Notes: generated by a model from the letters alone, not told the origin. Numbered from the stretch's first letter, positions 25,112 through 36,488 are shown. The stretch: 60,023 nucleotides of DNA from Desulfocurvus vexinensis DSM 17965 (GCF_000519125.1 NZ_JAEX01000018.1:1-60023); one strand, 5' to 3'. Program-made: numbers and translations.

Positions 25112-27201
25112 GCGGCCTCCCGGGCGCCGTCCTCGTTCTCCGGCGCGGGCAGGATGCGGTCCTTGTAGCGGTAGTAGAGGAACGAGGCCCCGATGAGCAG
25201 CAGGCCGAGGGCGATGAAGGACACGATCCGGTAGGGCGTGGAGAAGTTCCAGACATCCGAGCCGAAGACCTTGAGCAGGGTTATTCCGAACAGCAGCAGC
25301 GAGAGCGTGCGCATTCCGGCGTGGCGCAGCCGGAAGCCGCCGACCATGAGCGCCACGGCGAACAGCGCCCAGAGCACGGAGATGGCCGTGGCCCTGGCCC
25401 CTGGCAGCATATCCCAGAACAGGGCCGAGACCTCGATGTGCAGCACCGCGAACAGGTAGACGCCCAGCACCCCGGCGTACAGGGGCAGGGCCTGTGCGGG
25501 CCGGACCGGGGAGGCCGGGGCCTGCCGCGCATGGGCCGCGAGGGTGCGCACCACGAACCACAGCGCCAGGCCCACCAGGGCCTCCGTCACCGAACGTTCC
25601 GGCCAGGTTTCGAAGAATCCGTGGCGGAAGAACGTGAAATGCATGTTCAGGAAGAGCACGGGGTGGTCGTACCAGAAGAGCTTGACCAGGGCGGCCCCCA
25701 GGGGCAGCCCGGCCCAGACCGTCAGGCGCCTGTCTTCCAGGCGCAGCCCGGCCCACAGCAGCCCCGCGCCGATGACGGCCCAGGCCGAAGTGACCCAGCC
25801 GCCGGAGAGCAGCAGCGGCGGGGTCAGGGCCAGGAACAGCGCGGCGCTGACCAGGGCCAGGGGGAAGGAGGGCGTGTCACGCCTGCTGCGCCGGTGCAGG
25901 GCCGTGCCCAGCAGCAGGAACAGGGTGCAGTAGGCCAGGCTGGCTATGGCCGCGTATTCCCTGCCGAATTCCTGCCACAGGAGCATGGCCGTGAAGCCGA
26001 ACCCGGCCAGGGCGTTGAGCGGGGACAGCAGGGAGACCTTGCGGTTCGGGTTGTCCAGCCCCCGCAGGTCGCTCAGGGCCGGGGCCATGGCCAGCAGCAG
26101 CATGTAGCCCTGGATGAAGGGCAGGGCCAGGGCCACGGGGCCCAGGCCCCAGTGGGCGGCGTACAGCCAGGTGCCGATGGAGGCTATGGTCAGGGGCTCG
26201 GTCCAGCGTTTGCGCGCGGCCAGGGCCGGCGCCGTGGCGGCCAGCAGCAGGATGTAGGTGTTCATGGTCAGGCGGTCCATGTCGTGCAGGCCCAGCATGA
26301 CCGGGCTGAGGAAGCCGCCCCCCAGCCCCAGGGTGGCCAGGCCCATGGAATTGTAGACCAGGGCCAGGGCCACGGCCAGGGCTGTGGTCAGCACCGCGAG
26401 CCCGAACGCTGCGGCCTCGGGCAGCAGCGCGTAGATGCCCACGCTGGCGAAGCAGGCGAAGTAGAGCACGCCGATGCCGCCGCCCGCCAGCCACAGCCCG
26501 TAGCGCCGGTAGCCCCGGCGCCGGGCCAGCTCGCCGCCGCCCAGCAGGGCCATGCCCCACAGGAAGGCCCCGGCCACGCGCCCGGCGGGCCCGACCCAGC
26601 CCTGGTCAAAGGAATACTTGAGGAAGAAGCCCACGCCCAGGAGCATGACCAGGATGCCCATGGCCAGGAGCAGCTTCTGGCCCAGGCGGATTTCCAGGGC
26701 GCTGTCGGCGTGGGCCTTTTTTACGCCCCAGGGCGACGCGGTGATTTCCTCCTCCAGGGACCGGGCCGGGCCGCCGGGCCCGGGCGGAGCAGGGGCCGCA
26801 GCCGCGCGGGGCGCCTCGGGGCGGGCGGCCTTTTGCGCGGGGGGTGCCGTGGGCAGGGGAGCCTCCTGCGCGGGGGGCGTCTCGAAGAGGAAGGTCCCTT
26901 CCTGCGGCTGCGCCGGGGCGGGGGCGCCCGCCGGGGGCGCGGCCACCGGGGCCGCAGCCGCAGCCTGGGCCGCAGCCTGGGCCGTGCCGCCCTGGCCCAG
27001 GGCCGTGGCGAAGTCCGTCAGCTGGGCGTCCAGCGCGGCGAAGCGGTCGAGGATATCCCACTGCGCGGCCCTGAGGGCGCGCAGGGTGTCGTGCATGGCC
27101 GCCAGGCGTGCCCCGGGGTCAGCCCCCAGGCCCTTGCCGCAGTTCGGGCAGAGGTCGGCCCCCGGGTCCGGGAGCGGTGTTGCGCAGTGCGGGCAGTTCA
27201 A
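25108..27201 (-). CDS. DUF2339 multi-spanning membrane protein with zinc ribbon
   Basis: A protein of about 697 residues. The first 25 residues form a zinc ribbon (NCPHC then LCPNCG). A helix and an Ala/Pro-rich linker of about 100 residues follow, and then around 20 hydrophobic spans, starting at ALEIRLGQKLLLAMGILVMLLGVGFFLKYSFDQGWV, the DUF2339 entry motif. The function of the family is unknown; the many spans suggest a transporter or envelope assembly factor. The start is uncertain. I prefer the TTG at 27201, with GAGGGGGG just upstream and the zinc ribbon at residue 2; an ATG at 27222 and a TTG at 27234 are alternatives with poor ribosome-binding sites. Confidence 0.82.
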   Translation of the reverse strand: MNCPHCATPLPDPGADLCPNCGKGLGADPGARLAAMHDTLRALRAAQWDILDRFAALDAQLTDFATALGQGGTAQAAAQAAAAAPVAAPPAGAPAPAQPQEGTFLFETPPAQEAPLPTAPPAQKAARPEAPRAAAAPAPPGPGGPARSLEEEITASPWGVKKAHADSALEIRLGQKLLLAMGILVMLLGVGFFLKYSFDQGWVGPAGRVAGAFLWGMALLGGGELARRRGYRRYGLWLAGGGIGVLYFACFASVGIYALLPEAAAFGLAVLTTALAVALALVYNSMGLATLGLGGGFLSPVMLGLHDMDRLTMNTYILLLAATAPALAARKRWTEPLTIASIGTWLYAAHWGLGPVALALPFIQGYMLLLAMAPALSDLRGLDNPNRKVSLLSPLNALAGFGFTAMLLWQEFGREYAAIASLAYCTLFLLLGTALHRRSRRDTPSFPLALVSAALFLALTPPLLLSGGWVTSAWAVIGAGLLWAGLRLEDRRLTVWAGLPLGAALVKLFWYDHPVLFLNMHFTFFRHGFFETWPERSVTEALVGLALWFVVRTLAAHARQAPASPVRPAQALPLYAGVLGVYLFAVLHIEVSALFWDMLPGARATAISVLWALFAVALMVGGFRLRHAGMRTLSLLLFGITLLKVFGSDVWNFSTPYRIVSFIALGLLLIGASFLYYRYKDRILPAPENEDGAREAA

Positions 27202-27283
27202 GGTTCCCCCCTCTTTGTGCATGCTCCGGCGCAAAGGTTGTGTGCGTTCTGTCCCCCGGAGCGGGGCGGACGCAGGCGGCGGT

Positions 27284-28543
27284 CTACCCGCCGCCCTCGG
27301 TGATGGTCGCGGCGAACAATTCGTCCATGGTCTCCAGCAGCGGGGCGAAGAGTCCGCCGAAGTCCATGTGCGCCCCGAACAGCGCCAGGCGCTGGCCCGT
27401 GAGCACCTCTTCGGGGATGGCGTTGATGGTGCCCGACATGGTCATGGCCAGCCTCTCGGCCAGCAGGTAGCCCGCCAGCCCGTGGCGGAACAGCTCCAAT
27501 TGCTCCAGGAAATCCGCCTGGCCCTCGTGCCACAGCCGCGCGGCCCCGGGCCCGGGTTCCAGATTCTGCACCTGGCAGACCAGCGAATACAGCGCGTTGA
27601 GCGCGCCGCCCGGGATGCCCCGGCGCCAGCCGAACAGCCAGGCGTTGCGCCGGAAGAACAGCAGCTGGTCCAGCCCCTGGCGGAAGCTGGCCTCCAGCCC
27701 GGCCTTGGCCGCGGCCAGGGCCTCGCCGCCCGCCTCGTCGGGCCAGCGCCGGGTCAGGGCTTCCAGGTCCCAGGCCGGGGTGGGTCCGCCGTGGGCCGGG
27801 GCCAGCCCCGTGAGCGTGCGCACCAGATGCGCCAGCCAAGCGTTGGCCTGGGGCGAGGCCGGGGTTTCCAGGTGTGAATAGCTGAGCACGTAGCGCCCGG
27901 CCCCGAAGGAACCCTCCACCAGGCAGGGCTGCCCCTCCATGTAGCGCGGCCAGATGGCCAGCCCGTACTGGGTCTCCAGGTCTTCCAGCGGGCCCCGGGG
28001 GATGCTCGCCAGGGGCAGGTCCGCCGTCCAGAAGTCCGGCCCGGGCCCGGTGTAGGCCGCCAGCACGCGCACGTCGTCGCGCGGCTCGTACTCGAAGCGC
28101 GCGGGCCACCACACGGGCAGCAGCGGCGCCGGGCCCAGCCCCGGCGGCACCAGCGGATTGTCCTGGGCCGGGCGCACGTGCATGTGCCCGGAGTTGGTGT
28201 GCTGGATGCGGTCGGAAAACGCCCGGCGCTTCCAGGGGCACAGGCCCAGCCCGTCGCGCCCCGTCAGCCCCAGCCCCGCGCCGCCGCAAAAGCCCAGGTA
28301 CACCCCGCCCCCGCGCACGTAGTCGCGCACGGCGGCCACGCCTTCGGGCCCCAGGGCCGTGAACTTGCGCCGCGCCGTGCCCCCCGGCACCACCAGCGCC
28401 GCCGGAGGGTTGCGGGAAAGCGCGCCCTGGGCTATCTCCCTTGCGCGCAGCAGGCGGTGCGGCAGGCCCAGCGCGCGCAGCGCGCGCCACACCAGCAGCC
28501 CCCAGATGTGCGACTCGTCCCAGTAGATGTGGATGCTTGACAT
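27284..28543 (-). CDS. BPL_N (biotin-protein-ligase N-terminal-like) domain protein
   Basis: A 419-residue protein whose first half is a class-I glutamine-amidotransferase-like fold of the BPL_N type. Landmarks are IHIYWDESHIWGLLVWRAL, then AALVVPGGTARRKFTALG, then YVRGGGVYLGFCGGAGLGL with the nucleophile-elbow Cys, and later VEGSFGAGRYVLSYSHLETPAS. Eukaryotic biotin ligases carry this domain without known catalysis; bacterial stand-alone versions are uncharacterised. The last 200 residues are alpha-helical and unassigned. The ATG at 28543 has GGGAG very close upstream; an ATG at 28558 would add five residues. It is divergent from valS and may lead the DUF2339 operon, 82 bases away. Confidence 0.78.
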   Translation of the reverse strand: MSSIHIYWDESHIWGLLVWRALRALGLPHRLLRAREIAQGALSRNPPAALVVPGGTARRKFTALGPEGVAAVRDYVRGGGVYLGFCGGAGLGLTGRDGLGLCPWKRRAFSDRIQHTNSGHMHVRPAQDNPLVPPGLGPAPLLPVWWPARFEYEPRDDVRVLAAYTGPGPDFWTADLPLASIPRGPLEDLETQYGLAIWPRYMEGQPCLVEGSFGAGRYVLSYSHLETPASPQANAWLAHLVRTLTGLAPAHGGPTPAWDLEALTRRWPDEAGGEALAAAKAGLEASFRQGLDQLLFFRRNAWLFGWRRGIPGGALNALYSLVCQVQNLEPGPGAARLWHEGQADFLEQLELFRHGLAGYLLAERLAMTMSGTINAIPEEVLTGQRLALFGAHMDFGGLFAPLLETMDELFAATITEGGG

Positions 28544-28651
28544 TGCTCCCGTGCTCATTAGGCTGTTGGTCCGCCCGGCGCCGGGCCCGGCGCGCGTGCA
28601 TCCATGCTTCCTAAGGAAATTTTCGCGCAAAGTGAAGGAGAGGAACGCCCC

Positions 28652-31309
<2,658 letters not shown>

Positions 31310-31331
31310 CGGGCTGGCGGGATAAGGCGAG

Positions 31332-31388
31332 GCGGGGGAGGGGGGAACCCCTTTTCTTGAGGAGAAAAGGGGTTCCCCCCTCCCCCGC
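31332..31388 (+). terminator. Perfect 26-base inverted repeat after valS
   Basis: A 26-base arm (GCGGGGGAGGGGGGAACCCC then TTTTCT) is exactly repeated in inverse on the other side of a five-base loop (TGAGG). It begins 22 bases after the valS stop. It most likely ends valS transcription, although no long T-tract follows. A second stem lies immediately downstream (see the next repeat entry). The stem is unusually long for a simple terminator. Confidence 0.7.
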
Positions 31389-31398
31389 GCCCCCTCCC

Positions 31399-31634
31399 CC
31401 TTCCCCCAAAGACCTTTTTCTTTGGGGGGAAGGGCGGTCTCGGGGCGGGTTTTTCGGGCGGGGCTTCAGGGCCGGGTGGCCCGGCTGCGTAATTTTTCCG
31501 GGGAGCGCTGCTCCCCCAGGTTTCATCAACAATCCTGGCCGTCTTCCGAAAACCCCAAAGAAAGGTTTTTGGGAGGGGGGATGGGGTCCGGGACGGGGGG
31601 AGCCCCGTTTCCCACAAGGGCCCCCCCGTCCCGG
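31399..31634. repeat. Cluster of G-tract hairpins between valS and cobA-hemD
   Basis: The rest of this 345-base gap holds no gene. It has a near-perfect stem around 31399-31435 (CCTTCCCCCAAAGA against TCTTTGGGGGGAAGG, one bulge). It also has a related copy of the same CCCCAAAGAAAGG-type sequence near 31551-31575. A 13-base stem (CCGGGACGGGGGG at 31588-31600 against 31622-31634) ends just before the ribosome-binding site of the next gene. Such structures recur in intergenic DNA of related genomes to my knowledge, but I cannot confirm that here. Confidence 0.55.
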
Positions 31635-31654
31635 CCGCCGGAGGCAACACGCAT

Positions 31655-33166
31655 ATGGCTGACGTCTACCTCATCGGAGCGGGCCCGGGCGACCCGGGGC
31701 TGCTCACTGTCCGGGGCCGCGAGCTGATCGAGACCTGCGACGTGCTGGTCTACGACTATCTGGCCAACGCCGAGTTCCTGGACTACGCCAAGCCCGGCGC
31801 CGAGATCGTCTATGTGGGCAAGAAGGGTGGCGACCACACCCTGCCCCAGGACAAGATCAACGAGCTGCTGGTGGCCAAGGCCCGCGAGGGCAAGACCATC
31901 GCCCGGCTCAAGGGTGGCGACCCCTACGTCTTCGGGCGCGGCGGCGAGGAGGCCGAGGAGCTGGTGGCCGCCGGGCTGACCTTCGAGGTCGTGCCCGGGG
32001 TCACGGCGGGCGTGGCCGCGGCGGCCTACGCGGGTATCCCCGTGACCCACCGCGACCACACCACCAGCGTCTGCTTCATCACCGGCCACGAGGACCCCAC
32101 CAAGGAGGCCACCGGCCACAATTGGGAGGTCTACGCCAAGAGCACCTCGACCCTGGTCTTCTACATGGGCGTGGGCAACCTGCCCATGATTGTCGAGCGC
32201 CTCATCGCGGGCGGGCGCGACCCCAAGACCCCGGCGGCCCTGGTGCGCTGGGGCACGCGCTGCAACCAGCGCTCCATGGTCGCCACCCTGGACACCGTGG
32301 CCGACGAGGCCGCGCGCCAGGGCTTCAAGGCCCCGAGCATCATCATCGTCGGCGGCGTCTGCGCCCTGCACGACACCCTGGGCTGGTTCGAGCGCCGCCC
32401 GCTGCTGGGCAAGGGCGTGGTCGTCACCCGCGCCCGCGAGCAGGCCAGCGGCTTCGCCGATATCCTGCGCGATATGGGCGCCTGCGTGCACCAGTTCCCG
32501 ACCATCCGCATCGACCCGCTGCCGGACTACGCCCCGGTGCGCGAGGCCGTGGCCGGGCTGGCCGGGTGGGACTGGCTGGTGTTCACCTCCGTCAACGGGG
32601 TGCGCTGGTTCTGGACGATTCTGGAAGAGCAGGGGCTGGACGCCCGGGCCCTGGGCGGGCGCAAGGTCGCGGCCATCGGCCCGGCCACGGCGGACGCCCT
32701 GCGCGAGCGCGGCATCGTGGCCGACTTCGTGCCCGAGAAGTACGTGGCCGAGGGCGTGGTCGAGGGCCTGCGGGCCCTGGGCGTGGGCGCGGGCACGCGC
32801 GTGCTCGTGCCGCGCGCCGAGGTCGCCCGCGAGGTGCTGCCCGAGGAGCTGGCCCGCGCCGGGGCCGAGGTCCGCGTGCTGCCCGTGTACCGCACGGGGC
32901 TCAACGAGGACGGCCCCCAGGCCCTGCTGGAGCGCCTGGAGGCCGGGGCCATCCACTGCGTGACCTTCACCAGCTCCTCCACGGTGGAGAACTTCTTCAC
33001 CCTGGTCGCGCCCGACGATTTCCGCAGGTATCTGCCCCAGGTCAAGCTGGCCTCCATCGGCCCCGTGACCTCGCGGACCCTGGCCCGCTTCGGCTTCACG
33101 GCGGACGTGGAGCCCGCCGACTACACCATCCCGGCGCTGGCGGCGGCGCTGGCCAAGGCCCTGTAG
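31655..33166 (+). CDS. cobA-hemD: Fused uroporphyrinogen-III C-methyltransferase / uroporphyrinogen-III synthase
   Basis: A 503-residue bifunctional enzyme. Residues 1-about 245 are the SAM-dependent methyltransferase that makes precorrin-2: VYLIGAGPGDPGLLTVRG, then RLKGGDPYVFGRGGEE, then VVPGVTAGVAAAAYAGIPVTHRD. Residues about 250-503 are HemD, which closes hydroxymethylbilane to uroporphyrinogen III (GKGVVVTRAREQASGFADIL onward). The fusion is known from Desulfovibrio, where precorrin-2 feeds siroheme, cobalamin and the alternative siroheme-dependent heme route. A GGAGG site lies ten bases before the ATG, which is rather far. The purN gene follows after 18 bases. Confidence 0.95.
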   Translation: MADVYLIGAGPGDPGLLTVRGRELIETCDVLVYDYLANAEFLDYAKPGAEIVYVGKKGGDHTLPQDKINELLVAKAREGKTIARLKGGDPYVFGRGGEEAEELVAAGLTFEVVPGVTAGVAAAAYAGIPVTHRDHTTSVCFITGHEDPTKEATGHNWEVYAKSTSTLVFYMGVGNLPMIVERLIAGGRDPKTPAALVRWGTRCNQRSMVATLDTVADEAARQGFKAPSIIIVGGVCALHDTLGWFERRPLLGKGVVVTRAREQASGFADILRDMGACVHQFPTIRIDPLPDYAPVREAVAGLAGWDWLVFTSVNGVRWFWTILEEQGLDARALGGRKVAAIGPATADALRERGIVADFVPEKYVAEGVVEGLRALGVGAGTRVLVPRAEVAREVLPEELARAGAEVRVLPVYRTGLNEDGPQALLERLEAGAIHCVTFTSSSTVENFFTLVAPDDFRRYLPQVKLASIGPVTSRTLARFGFTADVEPADYTIPALAAALAKAL

Positions 33167-33184
33167 CCAGGGCGGGAGCGCGAC

Positions 33185-33859
33185 ATGGCCCTCAAACTGG
33201 CGGTGCTCGTTTCCGGCGGAGGCTCCAACCTCCAGTCCATCATCGACAAGAGCGAGGCCGGGGTGCTGGACGCCCGGGTGGTGCTTGTGCTGTCCAACAA
33301 GCCCGGGGCGGGGGGGCTGGAGCGCGCCCGCAGGCATGGCCTCCCCCACGCCGTGGTGGACCACACGGAGTTCCCCGCGCGCGAGGCCTTCGACGCGGCC
33401 ATGGTCGCGCGCATCCGCGAGAGCGGGGCGGACCTCGTGGTCCTGGCGGGCTTCATGCGCATGCTGACCCCCGCATTCCTGGACGCGTTTGCCGGGCGCA
33501 TCGTGAACATCCACCCGGCGCTGCTGCCGAGCTTCCCGGGCTGCCACGGCCAGCGCGACGCGGCGGACTACGGCGTGAAGCTGGCGGGCTGCACCGTGCA
33601 TTTCGTGGACGAGATCATGGACCACGGCCAGGTCATCATCCAGGCGGCGGTGCCCGTGGTGCCCGGCGAGGGCGGCGACACCCTGGGCGCGCGCATCCTG
33701 GAGCTGGAACACCGCATCTACCCCCAGGCCATCCAGTGGCTGGCCGAGGGCCGGGTACGCGTGCAGGGCCGCCATGTGCTGGTGGCCGACGCGGGCAGGC
33801 TCCTGGCGGAGCTGGGCCGTCCGGCCCTGGTCAACCCGCCCCTGGAGCGGGGCTTCTAG
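33185..33859 (+). CDS. purN: Phosphoribosylglycinamide formyltransferase
   Basis: The enzyme performs the third step of purine synthesis, formylating GAR with 10-formyl-tetrahydrofolate. The 224-residue length is normal. LAVLVSGGGSNLQSIID at the start is the phosphate-binding loop. The active-site Asn and His lie in RIVNIHPALLPSFPG, and the catalytic Asp in VHFVDEIMDHGQVIIQ. The usual HPSLLP reads HPALLP, a tolerated variant. GGGAG precedes the ATG. It is likely co-transcribed with cobA-hemD although the pathways differ. Confidence 0.95.
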   Translation: MALKLAVLVSGGGSNLQSIIDKSEAGVLDARVVLVLSNKPGAGGLERARRHGLPHAVVDHTEFPAREAFDAAMVARIRESGADLVVLAGFMRMLTPAFLDAFAGRIVNIHPALLPSFPGCHGQRDAADYGVKLAGCTVHFVDEIMDHGQVIIQAAVPVVPGEGGDTLGARILELEHRIYPQAIQWLAEGRVRVQGRHVLVADAGRLLAELGRPALVNPPLERGF

Positions 33860-34010
33860 GCCCGCGTCCCGGGTTGCGTCCCTGGGGCGCAGTGCGGGGG
33901 GGCTCCGGCAGCGCGTCCGCGCGCGGCGGTGCGTCTCGCCCCCGTCCTTGGCCGCACCCCCTCCTGGCCGCGCGCCTGTGAGCGGCAGGCGGCTGCCCCT
34001 TGCGCCGCGC

Positions 34011-34040
34011 TTGCCTTCTCCCGAAGCGCGTGGTCATACT
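34011..34040 (+). promoter_or_regulatory. Possible promoter for the AMMECR1 gene
   Basis: TTGCCT and CATACT are separated by 18 bases in the 295-base gap after purN, about 115 bases upstream of the next start codon. Four of six bases match consensus in each half. No terminator was recognised after purN, so read-through is also possible. Confidence 0.35.
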
Positions 34041-34154
34041 CCGGGAATACGGCGCGGGCGCCCCTGGGCTGCGCACGGTGGCGCGGCCTGTCCCGGCGCA
34101 TCTGCCGGGCGCTGCCCGCCGCCCCCCAGCGGCCCAGGCCGCAAGGAGGCATCC

Positions 34155-34751
34155 ATGTCCGAGCATCCCGGAACCCCCGACCCCTGCGGCCCGCACAGCC
34201 AGGGCCTGCGCTTTAGCCTGTCCCCGCAGGAAAAGGACGCCCTGCGCACCCTGGCCCGGCTGGCCATCGCCAACCGTCTGTTCCCCGAGCAGGCCGTGGC
34301 CCTGCCCGAGGCTCCGGGTGGAGCGCTTTCCCGGCCCTGTGGCGCGTTCGTGACCCTCAAGGCCGGGGAACGTCTGCGCGGCTGCATCGGCAACGTGGTG
34401 GGCGACGGGCCGCTGTGGGACACCGTGGTGGCCATGGCCCGGGCTGCGGCCTTCCAGGACCCGCGCTTCGCCCCTGTGGCCCCTGGGGAGTTCGAGGACC
34501 TGGACCTGGAAATCTCCGTGCTCTCGCCCCTGACGCCCTGCCCGGACCCGGCGCTGGTCGAGGTGGGCCGCCACGGGCTGCTCATCCGCCATGCGGGCCG
34601 CTCGGGCCTGCTGCTGCCCCAGGTGCCCGTGGAATGGGGCTGGGACCGCGAGACCTTCCTGGCCCAGACCTGCCGCAAGGCGGGCCTGCCCGCCAGCGCC
34701 TGGCGCGACCCGCAGGCCGCGTTGTTCTGGTTCGAGGCCGAGGTCTTCTAG
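34155..34751 (+). CDS. AMMECR1-domain protein (AmmeMemoRadiSam system protein A-like)
   Basis: A 198-residue cytoplasmic protein with the AMMECR1 fold. The conserved core is PCGAFVTLKAGERLRGCIGNV (residues about 62-82), with the LRGCIG signature, followed by AAAFQDPRFAPV and DLEISVLSPL. A late LLPQVPVEWGWDRETFLAQTCRKAGLP stretch completes the family pattern. In many bacteria this domain is paired with a Memo-like protein and a radical SAM enzyme; neither is encoded nearby. Its reaction is unknown. GGAGG lies five bases before the ATG. Confidence 0.9.
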   Translation: MSEHPGTPDPCGPHSQGLRFSLSPQEKDALRTLARLAIANRLFPEQAVALPEAPGGALSRPCGAFVTLKAGERLRGCIGNVVGDGPLWDTVVAMARAAAFQDPRFAPVAPGEFEDLDLEISVLSPLTPCPDPALVEVGRHGLLIRHAGRSGLLLPQVPVEWGWDRETFLAQTCRKAGLPASAWRDPQAALFWFEAEVF

Positions 34752-35339
34752 CGACCCGGGCGCCCGGCGCGCCCGGCCTGCCTGTCCGTTTGCGGCGGCC
34801 TCCCGTCCGGCTCCGGCCTTGGCCTGCGCTGTCCTGCCCTGGCCCCTGGCCCCGCACCCGTCTTCCTCCCCCTTGAGCCCGGGCTCTCGACCCGCGCCTT
34901 TTTCCTTCGGTGGTCCGGCCCTCAGGGTCGGGAAGCGTGGGGATTTATAAACATGTTGAAAAATATTTTGCATTTTTTCTTTTTCCACATGGGCAGAAGG
35001 GGCAGGAGGGCGGGGAATGAAAACCCTGCAAGGCCTGGGAGCCTTTTTGCGGTTTCAACAGGCCGGGCGCGGCGCTGACGGCGCGAAAACATTGCCCAAA
35101 ACAGGCAGGTCCGGGCGGGGGTGGCGGCTTGGGGGCGCCGGGGGTGGCGCGCCAGGGCGGCGGCGGCGGCGCGGCGCGGTTTTCAAGAGGTTGTGAATAA
35201 GCGGGAAGGGCCGTGGGCCGGGGTTTGACAAGCCAACTGGTCCTGAGCATAGGGTTGCCTGGATCGTTGGACGCAGCGCCTGCGGGTCCGCGCCCGCGAG
35301 TGCCCTCAGGCAACTTCAACCGCACGAGGAGGAAACCGC
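34752..35339. other. 588-base intergenic region with an AT-rich block
   Basis: No gene is visible. Positions about 34937-34990 form a strikingly AT-rich island (TTTATAAACATGTTGAAAAA and TTTTGCATTTTTTC) in a surrounding GC content well above two thirds. It is followed by GC-rich DNA with CG-repeats near 35155-35175. The AT block could be an upstream element, a nucleoid-protein site or a leftover of inserted DNA. The HU promoter lies near the end (separate entry). Confidence 0.5.
35225..35253 (+). promoter_or_regulatory. Predicted sigma70-type promoter for the HU gene
   Basis: A full-consensus TTGACA is followed after 17 bases by CATAGG, about 87 bases before the HU start codon. The -35 is perfect, the -10 weak (three of six). 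An AAGAGG-containing stretch just upstream is unremarkable. Confidence 0.5.
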
Positions 35340-35621
35340 ATGTTCACCAAGGCCCAGTTCATCGAAACCCTGAAGGACGAGCTCCCCGAGATCTTCACCA
35401 CCAAGGCTGCCGCCGAGAAGGCCTTCGACACCTTCTGCGCCATCATCTCCACCAAGCTCAACGACGGCGAGCGCCTGCGCCTGCCCGGCGTCGGCTCCTT
35501 CACCGTCTCCGAGCGCGCCGCCCGCACGGGCCGCAACCCGCAGACCGGCGCCGCCATCAAGATTCCGGCCCGCAAGGTCGTGAAGTTCTCCGTGTCCAAG
35601 GGCCTCAAGGAAGAGCTCTAG
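35340..35621 (+). CDS. HU family DNA-binding protein
   Basis: A 93-residue histone-like nucleoid protein that bends and compacts DNA as a dimer. It begins MFTKAQFIETLKDELPEIFT. The HU arm is recognisable as VGSFTVSERAARTGRNPQTG followed by AAIKIPARKVVKFSVSKGLK, which includes the family signature GRNPQTG. Length and order are normal for HU. AGGAGGA precedes the ATG. The long leader and consensus -35 fit strong expression. A hairpin follows the stop. Confidence 0.95.
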   Translation: MFTKAQFIETLKDELPEIFTTKAAAEKAFDTFCAIISTKLNDGERLRLPGVGSFTVSERAARTGRNPQTGAAIKIPARKVVKFSVSKGLKEEL

Positions 35622-35645
35622 GACGCCCAGGGGCCCTTCGAGGGT

Positions 35646-35665
35646 GGCCGCCGACTCCGGCGGCC
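35646..35665. terminator. Terminator hairpin after the HU gene
   Basis: GGCCGCCG and CGGCGGCC form a perfect eight-base stem with an ACTC loop, followed by CCTTCGCC. It lies between the convergent HU (plus) and TrmJ-like (minus) genes, 24 bases after the HU stop. The T-tract is short. Confidence 0.55.
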
Positions 35666-35679
35666 CCTTCGCCCCCCGG

Positions 35680-36471
35680 CTACGCTTCGCCCTTTCCCGA
35701 CCCGGGTTCCCGGCCCGGGTCCGCAGCGGGCTCCAGCAGCCCCGCCCGCTCCGCCACCCAGCGCATCTGGCGGCACACGCCCATCAACATGTTGAATTCC
35801 GCGCGCCGCAAGGGCGTGCGCTGCACGAAGCGGCGCACCGGCAGCATCCAGTAGTCGGTGTTCTGGTCCTTGAGCACGCCGATGGCCAAAAGCGCTTCGC
35901 GCAGGGCCGCAAAAAGCAGCTCCTGCTCGGCGTGGGAGGCCAGGTTGCGCGCGGCGGGCGCGCGCGGGGTGCCCCGGGGCGCGTCCTGGTCCGCCAGCAG
36001 GCATTCGTAGAGCAGCAGCAGCACGGCCTGGGCCAGGTTCAGCGAGCTGGCCTCGGCGGTGGGGATGGTCACCAGCTGGCCGCAAACCTCGGTCTGCTCG
36101 TTGGTCAGGCCCCGGTCCTCCGGCCCGAAAAGCAGGGCCACCCGCGCCCCGCCCCGGCACTGCTCCACCACCCGCGCCGCCGCCGCGCGCGGCGCCAGCA
36201 GCCCCTTGCGCCAGCCGCCCGTGCGCGCCGTGGTGCCGTACACGTGGGCAAAGCCCGCCAGGGCCTCGCCCAGGTCGCCCACCACCCGCGCCGCGCGCAG
36301 CACCGGCTCGCCCTTGGCCGTGGCCATGGGCAGGGCCAGCTCCAGGCTCCAGTCGCGCGGGGCCACCAGCACCAACTCGGCGCAGCCCATGTTCGCACAG
36401 GCCCGGGCCGCCGCGCCAACGTTCTGGGCGAACTTGGGCTGGAACAGGACCACCGCCAGGCCGTCAAGCAC
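35680..36471 (-). CDS. TrmJ-like tRNA (cytidine/uridine-2'-O-)-methyltransferase, SPOUT family
   Basis: A 263-residue SAM-dependent 2'-O-methyltransferase with a trefoil knot. The N-terminal block VVLFQPKFAQNVGAAARACANMGCAEL and the knot motifs VALLFGPEDRGLTNEQ and IPTAEASSLNLAQAVLLLLYE are characteristic of the TrmJ/TrmH group. TrmJ modifies position 32 of tRNAs. The C-terminal 90 residues (LPVRRFVQRTPLRRAEFNMLMG) fit the TrmJ tail rather than TrmH. The start is GTG with GGGGAG eight bases upstream. It follows ychF by 17 bases. Confidence 0.88.
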   Translation of the reverse strand: MLDGLAVVLFQPKFAQNVGAAARACANMGCAELVLVAPRDWSLELALPMATAKGEPVLRAARVVGDLGEALAGFAHVYGTTARTGGWRKGLLAPRAAAARVVEQCRGGARVALLFGPEDRGLTNEQTEVCGQLVTIPTAEASSLNLAQAVLLLLYECLLADQDAPRGTPRAPAARNLASHAEQELLFAALREALLAIGVLKDQNTDYWMLPVRRFVQRTPLRRAEFNMLMGVCRQMRWVAERAGLLEPAADPGREPGSGKGEA

Positions 36472-36488
36472 CGCGCGCGCTCCCCGGC

